Source: Winogradskyella sp.
GTDB lineage: Bacteria; Bacteroidota; Bacteroidia; Flavobacteriales; Flavobacteriaceae
Length of the DNA: 12,970 nt
Direction: 5' to 3'
NCBI GenBank assembly: GCA_030149115.1
Contig: JASBSE010000337.1
Location: forward strand, 1-12,970
Part shown: piece by piece, positions 1 through 8,009 of the stretch
How positions within the stretch are numbered: position 1 is the stretch's first letter
How the letters are laid out: the number at the start of each line of letters is the position of its first letter
Program-made: the position numbers and the translations under genes
Notes under the pieces: model-generated
The model's database searches: none
What the model was told of the DNA's origin: nothing
The model's input: the letters and a program-made list of their open reading frames with translations, nothing else

Positions 1-165
1 CGCAATTGCAAAGGGAGGCAGTGGAAGCCTTACTTTTTATGAAATAACCATGTTAACTTTAATTTCATCAATCAAAGTAATTATTTTGAATTAGTCTTTA
101 AAATTACTTCGCTGCCGACCTTTCTTATTGCAACAAACTGAGTGTATAATCTAAAATGAAATTTT
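1..165. other. Left flank and leader of the SusC operon
   Basis: No gene can be called here. Two + strand frames run in from the left edge, one stopping at 45-47 and one at 92-94. Either could be the tail of an upstream gene, but neither is recognisable. The only promoter-like sequence is TTATTTTG at 81-88, one mismatch from the Bacteroidota -7 consensus TAnnTTTG, with no clear TTG element about 20 bases upstream. If it is used, the leader would be about 70 bases. Immediately before the SusC start the sequence is A/T-rich with no Shine-Dalgarno sequence, as is usual in this phylum. Confidence 0.3.
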
Positions 166-3100
166 ATGAAAGTAAAAAATTATGCTTTGGTTCTGTTGTA
201 TTTATTTTTTGGATCTCAAATGGTTTTAGCCCAAGAAAAAACAATCACCGGAACCATCACAACCGAATCAGATGGAATGCCTTTACCAGGCGCTAATGTG
301 ATTGTAAAAAACACCTCTAGAGGAGTGCAATCGGATTTTGATGGTAAATTTTCCATCCGTGCAACAGAGGGAGATATCTTAGTTGTTTCTTATGTGGGAA
401 TGGAAACTGCTGAGATTGTAATTGGTAACTCTAATGTTTATGATGTTGCCTTAAAAGATGGAAGTGCCCTAGATGAAGTCGTTGTAGTAGCTTACGGAAC
501 ACAGAAAAGAGAAGCTATTGTGGGTTCTGTTGCTGTGGTGAAATCTGAAGTTATCGAAAATCAACAGGTTACCTCACCACTGAGAGCATTACAAGGTACA
601 GTAGCAGGTATTAACCTTATAACCGCAGGTGGTCAGCCAGGTAACAATCCAAATTTTGTTATTAGAGGTTTTGGAAGTTTTAATGGTGCTAATAGTCCTC
701 TTATTGTAATTGATGGCGCACCGTTTACGGGTAATCTAAATACTATAAGTCAAGATCAGATAGAGTCCATTTCTGTATTAAAGGATGCTTCCTCAGCGTC
801 ACTTTATGGATCTAGAGCTGCAAATGGTGTTGTGTTGATTACGACAAAAAGAGGTAAGCGAAACACAAAAACTAGTGTACGAGTAAGAACTCAATACGGT
901 GTTTCTAATCCTGCAGTTGGTATACATGATATTGTAGGTTCAGAAGACTATTTAAAATTAATGTGGCAAGCACTTAGGAATGATAATTTGTATAACCAAG
1001 GACAATCGCCAACCGATGCTGCAAGTAATGCTACAAATGCTTTAATCCCTACACTTGGTTATAACCCTTATAGTGTTTCTAATCCTATAGGGACGGACGG
1101 AAATTTAGTGCAAGGGGCTAATTTATTATGGCAAACCGATTGGCAAGATGCTGTCTTAAGAGAAGATGTGCCAAGGGTAAATCATAATATTAATGTTTCT
1201 GGAGGTACAGAAAATACCAACTACTTTTTCTCTGTTGATTATTTAAGTGAAGACGGTCCTGTAATTAAATCAGATTTTGAAAGGATTGCAACAAGAGTAG
1301 GTTTAGATAGTCAGGTTAATGATTGGCTAAAGTTAGGTATTACAAGTGGTTATTCTAGATCCTATTCTAATAACCCAGATCAAACGTCTGGTAGTACAAC
1401 GCAAGCTATATCATGGATATATAATGTAAATGGGATTTACCCAATCTATGTAAGAGATGTAGATGGTAATATTATTTTAGATGATAATGGAAATAGAATA
1501 TACGATCTTGGTAATGGTAATGGAAGACCAATAGGTCAGCCAGTAAACTTTAACAGACCAACTAATCAAGGTGAAAATATACTAGCATCTATATTGTTAG
1601 GAACTGAACAACGTATTAGAACTAATTACTTAGGATCTGCCTATGCAGAAGTAAGCTTTCTTAAAAACTTTACGTTTCGATCTACTTTAAATTATGAAAA
1701 CTTTGTTTTTGATAGTCATAGTTTTGATGATGATGAGATTGGTGCAGCATCTGCTGTTGGAGGTAGAGTTAGCAAAGCCAGAAATGTAACTACAGGTTTA
1801 AATGCCATTCAAGCCCTTAATTATAAGACTACTTTAGCTGATGTCCATAATATCTCTATAGATGCAATTTATGAAGCAAACACAACAACGTCTGATACTT
1901 TTAGTGCGTCTGCGACTGGTTTCTTACCTGGTCAGGAAGAGTTAGGTAATGGTACAATTGCTGAAACGTTTGGTGGCTTTAGAACAGAAAGACGAATTGT
2001 TAGTATGTTGGGTCGTGTGGCTTACAATTATGATAATAGATATTTTATAGAAGGTTCAGTAAGACAAGATAAATCTTCACAATTTAATACAGAATATAAT
2101 ACTGGCGAATTTTTCTCAGTAGGTGCATCATGGAATGTTACAAGCGAAGCTTTTATGGAAAACGTGGATTGGCTGAACAATCTTAAACTGAGAGCATCTT
2201 ATGGTGAATTAGGAAATATTAGTATACCAGGTGGTTTTTTCCCAACAAGCTTTTTGTTTGGTGGTGCCAATTTTGGTGGTGTTGTAATTTCTCCAGTTGA
2301 GGGGCAACCAGCTAATTTACCAGCAGGTACTTTGCCAGATCCTGCATTACAGTGGGAAACGTCTACTAACCTTAACTTAGGTATGGATTTTACCATTTTT
2401 GATGGCGCATTAACAGGTACAGTTGAATATTTCAAAAGGCGAAGTGAAGATTTAATACAAGATATTACAGCAACGCCTTCGCCAGGAGTACCTGTAGTTA
2501 GAGCAAATGCTGGTATTATAGAAAATTCTGGTTGGGAAGTAACTTTAAACAGTGATATATTTAATAAGAAAGACTTTAGCTGGAGTGTAGGTGGTAATTT
2601 TTCAGTATTGAAGAACGAAATCATTCAAATTTCTCCATTTACAGATCGTCAAGTTCAGGGTACAAAACTTTGGGCACCAGGAAATTCCTTGTTTGAATTC
2701 TATGTTAGAGAATGGGCTGGCGTAAATCCGGCAAATGGGGATGCTCTTTGGTATCAAGATGTCGTAGACACGGAAGGTAATGTTACTGGTAGAACAGTAA
2801 CTAATGATTATGACCAAGCTACACGTTATGAAACCGGTAAAGAGTCACTTCCAGATATTCAAGGTGGTTTCAATACGAGTTTAAGATATAAACAGTTTGA
2901 TCTTAGTGCATTATTTAATTTTAGCTTAGGAGCCTATTTGTTAGATACAGACTATTCAGGTTTAGTAAATAACTTTGATGCTATTGGAGCATCAGCGCAT
3001 CCAGATAATTTTAATGCATGGTCTCAACCGGGTGATATTACTGATTTTCCAAGATTGACTACATCAAATAATAACTTCAATTCTCAATCAACAAGGTGGT

Positions 3101-3333
3101 TGTTTAAAAACGATTATTTACGTCTTAAGAGTATTACCGTAGGTTACAATTTACCAGAAGATGCTTTAGAAGACATAGGATTAACCTCAGTAAGGGTTTA
3201 CTTCCAAGGAGATAATTTATTAACGTGGCAATCTCATGGAGGCATTGATCCAGAACAGGCATTTAATGGATTAACAGCAAACAGATCTCCATTACAAAGA
3301 ACATTTACGTTTGGGACATTAATTCAATTTTAA
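166..3333 (+). CDS. SusC/RagA-like TonB-dependent outer-membrane receptor
   Basis: This is an outer-membrane active importer that takes up a ligand captured by its SusD partner, powered through TonB. In order it shows a signal peptide (residues 1-22, ending VLAQ), a CarboxypepD_reg-like beta domain (about 25-95, with the typical PLPGANV and DFDGKFSI segments), a TonB-box-like acidic/Val-rich stretch with DEVVVVAYG (about 103-111), a plug domain (about 115-230) ending in the family signature SLYGSRAANG (212-221), and then a long beta barrel to a C-terminal Phe. The length of 1055 aa is normal for the family. There is no STN domain before the plug, so the sequence gives no sign of regulation through an anti-sigma factor. 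The susD-like gene starts 11 bases after the stop, which supports one operon. The substrate is not identifiable: no glycosidase, peptidase or sulfatase lies beside it. Confidence 0.96.
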   Translation: MKVKNYALVLLYLFFGSQMVLAQEKTITGTITTESDGMPLPGANVIVKNTSRGVQSDFDGKFSIRATEGDILVVSYVGMETAEIVIGNSNVYDVALKDGSALDEVVVVAYGTQKREAIVGSVAVVKSEVIENQQVTSPLRALQGTVAGINLITAGGQPGNNPNFVIRGFGSFNGANSPLIVIDGAPFTGNLNTISQDQIESISVLKDASSASLYGSRAANGVVLITTKRGKRNTKTSVRVRTQYGVSNPAVGIHDIVGSEDYLKLMWQALRNDNLYNQGQSPTDAASNATNALIPTLGYNPYSVSNPIGTDGNLVQGANLLWQTDWQDAVLREDVPRVNHNINVSGGTENTNYFFSVDYLSEDGPVIKSDFERIATRVGLDSQVNDWLKLGITSGYSRSYSNNPDQTSGSTTQAISWIYNVNGIYPIYVRDVDGNIILDDNGNRIYDLGNGNGRPIGQPVNFNRPTNQGENILASILLGTEQRIRTNYLGSAYAEVSFLKNFTFRSTLNYENFVFDSHSFDDDEIGAASAVGGRVSKARNVTTGLNAIQALNYKTTLADVHNISIDAIYEANTTTSDTFSASATGFLPGQEELGNGTIAETFGGFRTERRIVSMLGRVAYNYDNRYFIEGSVRQDKSSQFNTEYNTGEFFSVGASWNVTSEAFMENVDWLNNLKLRASYGELGNISIPGGFFPTSFLFGGANFGGVVISPVEGQPANLPAGTLPDPALQWETSTNLNLGMDFTIFDGALTGTVEYFKRRSEDLIQDITATPSPGVPVVRANAGIIENSGWEVTLNSDIFNKKDFSWSVGGNFSVLKNEIIQISPFTDRQVQGTKLWAPGNSLFEFYVREWAGVNPANGDALWYQDVVDTEGNVTGRTVTNDYDQATRYETGKESLPDIQGGFNTSLRYKQFDLSALFNFSLGAYLLDTDYSGLVNNFDAIGASAHPDNFNAWSQPGDITDFPRLTTSNNNFNSQSTRWLFKNDYLRLKSITVGYNLPEDALEDIGLTSVRVYFQGDNLLTWQSHGGIDPEQAFNGLTANRSPLQRTFTFGTLIQF

Positions 3334-3344
3334 AAAATATTACG

Positions 3345-4796
3345 ATGAAAAATAAAAATAAAAAACTTAGAGTATTACTGCCATTGGTGGTTATGATCTT
3401 GGCAAGTACAATGTTGTCTTGTGAAAAGGATTATATAGAAGAGCCTTCGGACACAACAGGTGTTACTGATGAGTTGATTTTCTCATCTAGAGAAAACGCC
3501 CAGACTTTTGTCAATGGGATTCTGTCAAATTATAAAGGACAGTATGGTAGTGTAGATGCAGGTGGTTTATATGCTATGTATTTTGCTAGGGCTGTAAAAG
3601 GGAATGATGTCATTCAAGATTTTAATTGGTATACTTTCGATTACGGACACGAAAATAGAGAACCTAATTTTAGAAGAACGAATTTTACGTGGGATTTCAA
3701 TTATGAGAATATCAACTTTGCAAACACATTAATTTTTGGGGTTAATAATAGTGATGCCTTAAGTGAAGAAGAAAAGCGAGAATTTGTTGCCAAAGGAAAG
3801 TTTTTTAGAGGCTTCCATTTATTTGAACTTGCATTAGAGTTTGCCCCAAACTACAATAATGATAGGAGTTTAGAAAGAATACCAATTTATACAACACCTA
3901 CGTCATTAGAAACTGTAGGTGGTAATCCACCAGAACCAATGAATGAGGTTTATGGTCAAATTATTCAAGATTTGGAAGATGCAGTAGCCGATTTGCCAGA
4001 TAATAGATTGGGTAAAAGCTTTATCAATAAAGCAGTAGCTCAAGCTGTTTTGGCAAGAGTTTATTCAGTGACTCAAGATGATTGGCAAAAAGTATCAGAT
4101 ATGGCAAGAAGTGCATATGGTGGAAATGCAAATCAGGCTGTACAATCCACAAATTGGGGATCAGGATTTGGAGATATGCAAGACCAAGAGTGGATTTGGG
4201 CAATGTTTCAAAATGGCTCGGACGAAACCAATTTTTTCTGGGGTCATGCAGCACCTATGTTCGATCATTTAACGCTTAGTTACAATGCGTCGTATATAGA
4301 TCCAGATTTTGCTGCTGAATTTACCTCTACAGATGTTAGAAATACATTTATTGATATCTATGGGGTTTCTGCTACTACACCTTGGAGAGAGTTTGTGTCT
4401 ACAAAGTACGCCTTTACGTTTGCCTCAGATATACCAATTATAAGAAAGTCTGAAATGGTTCTTTTTGATGCCGAAGCACAGTATCACTTAGGAAATATTC
4501 CAGAGGCTAGAAATTTATTGTTTGCATTGCAATCTGCAAGAGATCCTAATGCTACAATAACTACAAATTCAGGTCAGGCTTTACTCAATGAAATTCTTTT
4601 AGAACGAAAGAAAGAATTTTATGGGGAATTTGGTCCACAATGGTTTGATGCGAAACGCTACAACTTACCAATGACGCGAAACGATATTCATAGAATATCA
4701 ATCGACGTACCAGCTGATAGTAATCTGTTTTTCTTAAAAATACCAGAGGATGAAATGGATTTAAATGATAATTACGCTGGCTTCAATAATATTTAA
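3345..4796 (+). CDS. SusD/RagB-like substrate-binding surface lipoprotein
   Basis: This is the cell-surface lipoprotein that caps the SusC barrel and captures ligand. It has a lipoprotein signal peptide with lipobox MLSC and the lipidated Cys at residue 26. The residues after the Cys are charged and acidic (EKDYIEE), which fits the surface-export signals known in Flavobacteriia. The helical body carries SusD-like TPR segments, for example around 150-165 and 222-260 (INKAVAQAVLARVY). The C-terminal family signature is present around 413-438 (LLNEILLERKKEF followed by WFDAKRYN). At 483 aa it is within the usual range. Its position directly behind the SusC-like gene and ahead of a further lipoprotein is the standard Sus-type order. 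The ligand is unknown. Confidence 0.95.
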   Translation: MKNKNKKLRVLLPLVVMILASTMLSCEKDYIEEPSDTTGVTDELIFSSRENAQTFVNGILSNYKGQYGSVDAGGLYAMYFARAVKGNDVIQDFNWYTFDYGHENREPNFRRTNFTWDFNYENINFANTLIFGVNNSDALSEEEKREFVAKGKFFRGFHLFELALEFAPNYNNDRSLERIPIYTTPTSLETVGGNPPEPMNEVYGQIIQDLEDAVADLPDNRLGKSFINKAVAQAVLARVYSVTQDDWQKVSDMARSAYGGNANQAVQSTNWGSGFGDMQDQEWIWAMFQNGSDETNFFWGHAAPMFDHLTLSYNASYIDPDFAAEFTSTDVRNTFIDIYGVSATTPWREFVSTKYAFTFASDIPIIRKSEMVLFDAEAQYHLGNIPEARNLLFALQSARDPNATITTNSGQALLNEILLERKKEFYGEFGPQWFDAKRYNLPMTRNDIHRISIDVPADSNLFFLKIPEDEMDLNDNYAGFNNI

Positions 4797-4811
4797 TTAA
4801 AACCCAATAAG

Positions 4812-5576
4812 ATGAAAAAAATTATATATACAACTTTGGCTTTGTGTAGTCTCTTTTTTGTTGCTTGTGATAACGAAATTGATACGGATGCAACAAGTGT
4901 TTCAGACTATGAATTTATAAGTTTTCAGGATGATGTTTTAAATTTTGAATTAAACCAAAGTGGTACATCAGAAAGAACCATAACGGTATACAATTCTAGA
5001 AAATCATCTTCTGATGTTACCTATAATCTGGAGGTTTTACCTTTAGAATTTAATGGAGGACAGGGCACAACAATAAGCTCAGATTATTATAACGTACCTA
5101 GTTCAGTTACCATACCAGCTAATGCTACTTCGGCTCAGTTTGATGTTACAATTACAGATAATGGTTTTGGTAGTGGAGATAGATTGGTTGTAGGATTTGC
5201 CGATGATAATTTGGCTTTAAATCCGCATCCATTGCGTATGGACATCGTTATTGTTTGTCCTGCAAATGAACTTATTTTAGATATTACCTTTGATAATTAT
5301 GCAGAGGAGACGAGTTGGGAACTATATACAGATATAACTACAACTCCAACCCTAATTGCTTCAGGAAGTGGTTATGACGATCTAGATGATCAATCCATAC
5401 AACAGCGACTTTGTATAGATAATGGTGATTTTGGTTTTGTAATCTATGATGCATATGGTGATGGTATATGTTGTAGTTTTGGACAAGGAAGTTATTCTCT
5501 TACAGTTAATGGAGAAGTAATTCGTCAAGGTGGTTCATTTGGTGCTAACGAAGTAACAACGTTTTCTTTGCCATAG
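4812..5576 (+). CDS. Surface lipoprotein with C-terminal GDGICC-type domain (SusE position)
   Basis: This is the third gene of the SusCD operon, 15 bases after the SusD-like stop. It encodes 254 aa with a lipobox ending FVAC (Cys19), followed by acidic residues, so a surface-exposed lipoprotein is likely. Residues about 33-145 look like a beta-sandwich with repeated Ser/Thr-rich strands, comparable to immunoglobulin-like or Calx-beta-like folds. Residues about 153-254 resemble a module I know from secreted flavobacterial proteins, where it often follows a catalytic domain: an ETSWELYTD segment, a Cys at 201, FVIYDAYGDGICC (Cys220, Cys221), and a Gly-rich GGSFG near the end. By its position it is probably an accessory ligand-binding protein like SusE/SusF, but this is inference; I cannot name the ligand. 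It ends just before the shared terminator at 5605-5634. Confidence 0.8.
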   Translation: MKKIIYTTLALCSLFFVACDNEIDTDATSVSDYEFISFQDDVLNFELNQSGTSERTITVYNSRKSSSDVTYNLEVLPLEFNGGQGTTISSDYYNVPSSVTIPANATSAQFDVTITDNGFGSGDRLVVGFADDNLALNPHPLRMDIVIVCPANELILDITFDNYAEETSWELYTDITTTPTLIASGSGYDDLDDQSIQQRLCIDNGDFGFVIYDAYGDGICCSFGQGSYSLTVNGEVIRQGGSFGANEVTTFSLP

Positions 5577-5604
5577 GCACAAGCGGTTACATAGCTTTAT
5601 TAAT

Positions 5605-5634
5605 AAAAAATGCCCTTTTAAAAGGGCATTTTTT
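5605..5634. terminator. Bidirectional terminator, perfect 30-base palindrome
   Basis: An uninterrupted palindrome: A6 (5605-5610), the arm TGCCCTTTT, the arm AAAAGGGCA, then T6 (5629-5634). The GC-containing stem flanked by A6 on one side and T6 on the other gives a U-tract on both strands. It lies between the convergent SusCD operon (ends 5576) and lspA (stop at 5638-5640), so it can end both transcripts. Confidence 0.9.
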
Positions 5635-5637
5635 ATA

Positions 5638-6138
5638 TTATGTGTTTGTTGTTTTGTCGTTCTTTTTGTTGATAAAAATTCCACTGTAAAGCAACATTAT
5701 CATCCCTGTTGTTACAGAGATATCAGCGACATTGAAAATTCCTGTTTTAAAAACTCCTCCTAAATCTATAAAAAAGAAATCGGTAACTTTTCCAAATACA
5801 ATTCTGTCAAAAACATTAGCAATACCTCCACCTATGATACAACAAAATGCAATTAGACTTAAACGATCTAATTCTTTAGTTTTAATAATATAATACGTTA
5901 CATAAATAAGTACTATTGTAGGCAGAATTAAAAGGAAAATCATACGAAGTGTAGGATTCATATCACTACCCATTCCTAGAAATGCACCTTTATTATAGAC
6001 ATTGGTTAATATAAATTTATCACCTATAAGTTCTATAATCTCACCAAGATTTATATTGGCTCTTACCAAAACCTTTGTGATCTGGTCTATAGCAATATTA
6101 AAAACGATAAGGAGAACTATAAAAACGTTTCTATTCAA
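5638..6138 (-). CDS. lspA: Lipoprotein signal peptidase (signal peptidase II)
   Basis: An inner-membrane aspartyl protease that cleaves the signal peptide of prolipoproteins after diacylglyceryl transfer to the lipobox Cys. The 166 aa match the family length. Four hydrophobic segments are visible (about 3-20, 64-86, 92-107, 136-156). Family motifs are present: DQITK near the N-terminus (18-22), YNKGAFLGM (48-56), the first catalytic Asp in GGGIANVFDR (Asp111), and the second in FNVADISVT (Asp139). Its start is 11 bases downstream of the fabD stop, so it is the last gene of the - strand operon and runs into the terminator at 5605-5634. The SusD-like protein and the third lipoprotein encoded here would be among its clients. 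Confidence 0.96.
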   Translation of the reverse strand: MNRNVFIVLLIVFNIAIDQITKVLVRANINLGEIIELIGDKFILTNVYNKGAFLGMGSDMNPTLRMIFLLILPTIVLIYVTYYIIKTKELDRLSLIAFCCIIGGGIANVFDRIVFGKVTDFFFIDLGGVFKTGIFNVADISVTTGMIMLLYSGIFINKKNDKTTNT

Positions 6139-6149
6139 AACAGAAAATA

Positions 6150-7043
6150 TTAAGTGTTAGTTTCAAAAGTAGCGGAAGCTGTTTCTGCTTCTCTGTTAAT
6201 TTTCTTTACTAAACCTTGTAAAACTTTACCAGGACCAACTTCTGTGAAGTGTGTAGCACCATCTGCAACCATTTGTTGTACAGATTGTGTCCAGCGAACA
6301 GGAGCTGTTAATTGAGAAATTAAATTAGCTTTTATTTCATTTTCATCAGTAACTGCAGAAGCTGTCACATTTTGATATATAGGACAATTAGGTTTGCTAA
6401 ATGTTGTGTTTTCTATAGCAGCAGCTAATTCTTCACGTGCAGGCTCCATCATTGGAGAGTGAAATGCACCACCAACAGGTAATACTAATGCACGTCTTGC
6501 ACCTTCTTCTTTAAGCGTTTCACAAGCTTTATTAATAGCTTCAACCTCACCAGAAATTACTAATTGACCAGGGCAATTGTAGTTTGCTGCAACAACAACA
6601 CCTTCTGTGTTTTTGCATACTTTTTCTACAACATCATCATCTAAACCTAAAACAGCAGCCATAGTACTTGGTTGTAGCTCACATGCTTTTTGCATAGCTT
6701 GTGCACGCTGCGACACCAATTTTAAACCATCCTCAAAAGTTAGAGCTCCAGCAGCTACTAAAGCAGAAAACTCTCCAAGTGAGTGGCCAGCAACCATATC
6801 TGGTTTAAAATTATCTCCTAACGTTTTTGCTAAAATTACTGAGTGTAAAAATATTGCAGGTTGTGTAACCTTAGTTTGTTTTAGGTCTTCAGCAGAGCCC
6901 TCAAACATAATATCTGTGATAGAAAAACCAAGTATATCGTTAGCTTTCTCAAAAAGTTCTTGCGCTAGAGGGGAATTTTCATAAAGGTCTAAACCCATTC
7001 CTGAAAACTGAGCACCTTGACCTGGAAATACGTATGCATTCAT
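6150..7043 (-). CDS. fabD: Malonyl-CoA:ACP transacylase
   Basis: A cytosolic type II fatty-acid-synthesis enzyme that moves the malonyl group from CoA to acyl carrier protein, supplying the elongation steps. The 297 aa are full length for FabD. Visible motifs are FPGQGAQ (6-12), the nucleophile elbow GHSLG (86-90, catalytic Ser88), the Arg of SQRAQAM (Arg113) that binds the malonyl carboxylate, and the catalytic His in AFHSPM (His195). The start at 7043 puts the conserved YVFPGQGAQ at the expected distance from the N-terminus. It lies 36 bases downstream of the DHFR fusion gene and 11 bases upstream of lspA. A good -7 element at 7065-7072 suggests it may also be transcribed independently of the upstream gene. 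Confidence 0.97.
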   Translation of the reverse strand: MNAYVFPGQGAQFSGMGLDLYENSPLAQELFEKANDILGFSITDIMFEGSAEDLKQTKVTQPAIFLHSVILAKTLGDNFKPDMVAGHSLGEFSALVAAGALTFEDGLKLVSQRAQAMQKACELQPSTMAAVLGLDDDVVEKVCKNTEGVVVAANYNCPGQLVISGEVEAINKACETLKEEGARRALVLPVGGAFHSPMMEPAREELAAAIENTTFSKPNCPIYQNVTASAVTDENEIKANLISQLTAPVRWTQSVQQMVADGATHFTEVGPGKVLQGLVKKINREAETASATFETNT

Positions 7044-7064
7044 GTAACTAAATTTTTAGTGCTG

Positions 7065-7072
7065 CAAAAATA
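7065..7072 (-). promoter_or_regulatory. Candidate -7 element for fabD
   Basis: Read on the - strand this is TATTTTTG, a full match to the Bacteroidota -7 consensus TAnnTTTG. It sits in the 36-base gap before fabD, which would give a leader of roughly 15 bases. No TTG is present at the usual -33 distance (that region lies inside the end of the DHFR gene), so it is a candidate only. In such AT-rich DNA a chance match is possible. Confidence 0.4.
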
Positions 7073-7079
7073 GGAATAT

Positions 7080-8009
7080 TTATCTTCTCTTATAAGTAAT
7101 AAACGAAAATGCATAGTTATGGTCCTTGTCAGCTTCATGAGTAGTTTTAGAAACCTCTTTCCAGATGTTTGTGTCAACGTTAGGGAAAAAGGTGTCAGCT
7201 CCATTAAAAGAAGCATGCACTCTTGTTAGTTCTAACTTGTCAGCAAGGTTAATAGATTGTTTGTAGATTTCGCCTCCACCAATAATAAATGGTTGCTTAT
7301 CTTTTCTCGCAGCATCTAGTGCATCTTCAAGATTATTAACAACAATAACACCTTCTGGTACTTTATAGTCTTGTTGTCTTGTGATAACAATGTGTGTGCG
7401 GTTTGGTAAAGGCTTTGGGAAGCTTTCAAAAGTCTTGCGTCCCATAATAATGTGGTGACCAGAGGTTAATTTTTTAAATCGCTTTAAATCATCACTAAGG
7501 TGCCAAATAAGGTCATTGTCTTTTCCAATGGCATTGTCTTCACCAGCTGCAACTATAATTGTTAATTCATTGGAGTTTTTTTTTTCTTCAGAAACCTCTG
7601 TTTTGGCTTCGTTATAAGCTTGTGACTGTGCTATTTTCTTTTCTTCTTTGAGAAATCCTTCTTTTAACTTGTCTATACGTTTTTGTTGTTGGTTAACAAG
7701 CTTGTCTAATTGTTGTTTTTCCCAGTCCTTTCCCATAAACTTATTTGTGATAAACACATTTATAAAATGGTAAACAAATAAAAATAACCAAATAAGAATA
7801 GCATAGACAAACCAATTAATTCCAGCAATAGTAAAATCCTCGCCAATACCAAGAACGGTGTTTGCAAGAATTAAGAAAACAGCACCTATTAGGAATAGCA
7901 CAAAATGAATATATAAACGCTTCTTTTGTTTTATGCGTTTTTGAGCATTTTCTATGAGTTCTAACTGCTCTTTATCTATTGTAGAAACTTGTTTTTTCTT
8001 TCCAAACAT
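7080..8009 (-). CDS. folA: 2TM-domain/dihydrofolate reductase fusion protein
   Basis: The C-terminal 161 residues (about 149-309) are a complete dihydrofolate reductase, which reduces dihydrofolate to tetrahydrofolate with NADPH. Visible family residues are IWHLSDDL with Trp169 and catalytic Asp174, GRKTFESF (190-197) and IIGGGEIYK (242-250) of the NADPH site, Thr262 before the strand, and DTFFP (272-276). The N-terminal part resembles the Bacteroidota 2TM domain: a charged helix (about 13-31), two membrane helices (about 32-53 and 62-84) and the segment NKFMGKDWEK. A charged, probably coiled-coil linker (88-147) joins them. Stand-alone DHFRs are about 160 aa, so this protein is nearly double length. 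No in-frame Met precedes the DHFR domain closely, so the enzyme appears to be made only as the fusion, tethered to the cytoplasmic face of the membrane. It is the first gene of the operon with fabD and lspA. See the A10 run at 7576-7585. Confidence 0.93.
   Translation of the reverse strand: MFGKKKQVSTIDKEQLELIENAQKRIKQKKRLYIHFVLFLIGAVFLILANTVLGIGEDFTIAGINWFVYAILIWLFLFVYHFINVFITNKFMGKDWEKQQLDKLVNQQQKRIDKLKEGFLKEEKKIAQSQAYNEAKTEVSEEKKNSNELTIIVAAGEDNAIGKDNDLIWHLSDDLKRFKKLTSGHHIIMGRKTFESFPKPLPNRTHIVITRQQDYKVPEGVIVVNNLEDALDAARKDKQPFIIGGGEIYKQSINLADKLELTRVHASFNGADTFFPNVDTNIWKEVSKTTHEADKDHNYAFSFITYKRR
7576..7585 (-). other. A10 homopolymer at the 2TM/DHFR junction (possible slippage site)
   Basis: The coding strand carries ten consecutive A residues covering codons 142-145 of the fusion (Glu-Lys-Lys-Asn), immediately before the DHFR domain begins at about residue 149. 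With nine A residues the frame meets TAA after about 148 residues; with eleven it meets TGA after about 147. Either slip would therefore release a 2TM-plus-linker protein without DHFR. Runs of this length are known to promote transcriptional slippage in bacteria. Whether that happens here is inference. Confidence 0.45.

Noticed and set aside
16..30. Small stem AGGC/GCCT followed by T-rich sequence
   Set aside because: Only four base pairs and an interrupted T-tract, too weak for a terminator call.
1..94. Possible 3' ends of an upstream gene (frames stopping at 45-47 and 92-94)
   Set aside because: Two competing short frames and no recognisable residues, so neither can be called as a gene end.
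2199..2817. Long open frames antisense to the SusC-like gene
   Set aside because: They lie fully opposite an unambiguous coding sequence, have low-complexity composition and no family resemblance. The same applies to antisense or out-of-frame stretches inside susD, fabD, the TonB-like gene and the transporter gene.
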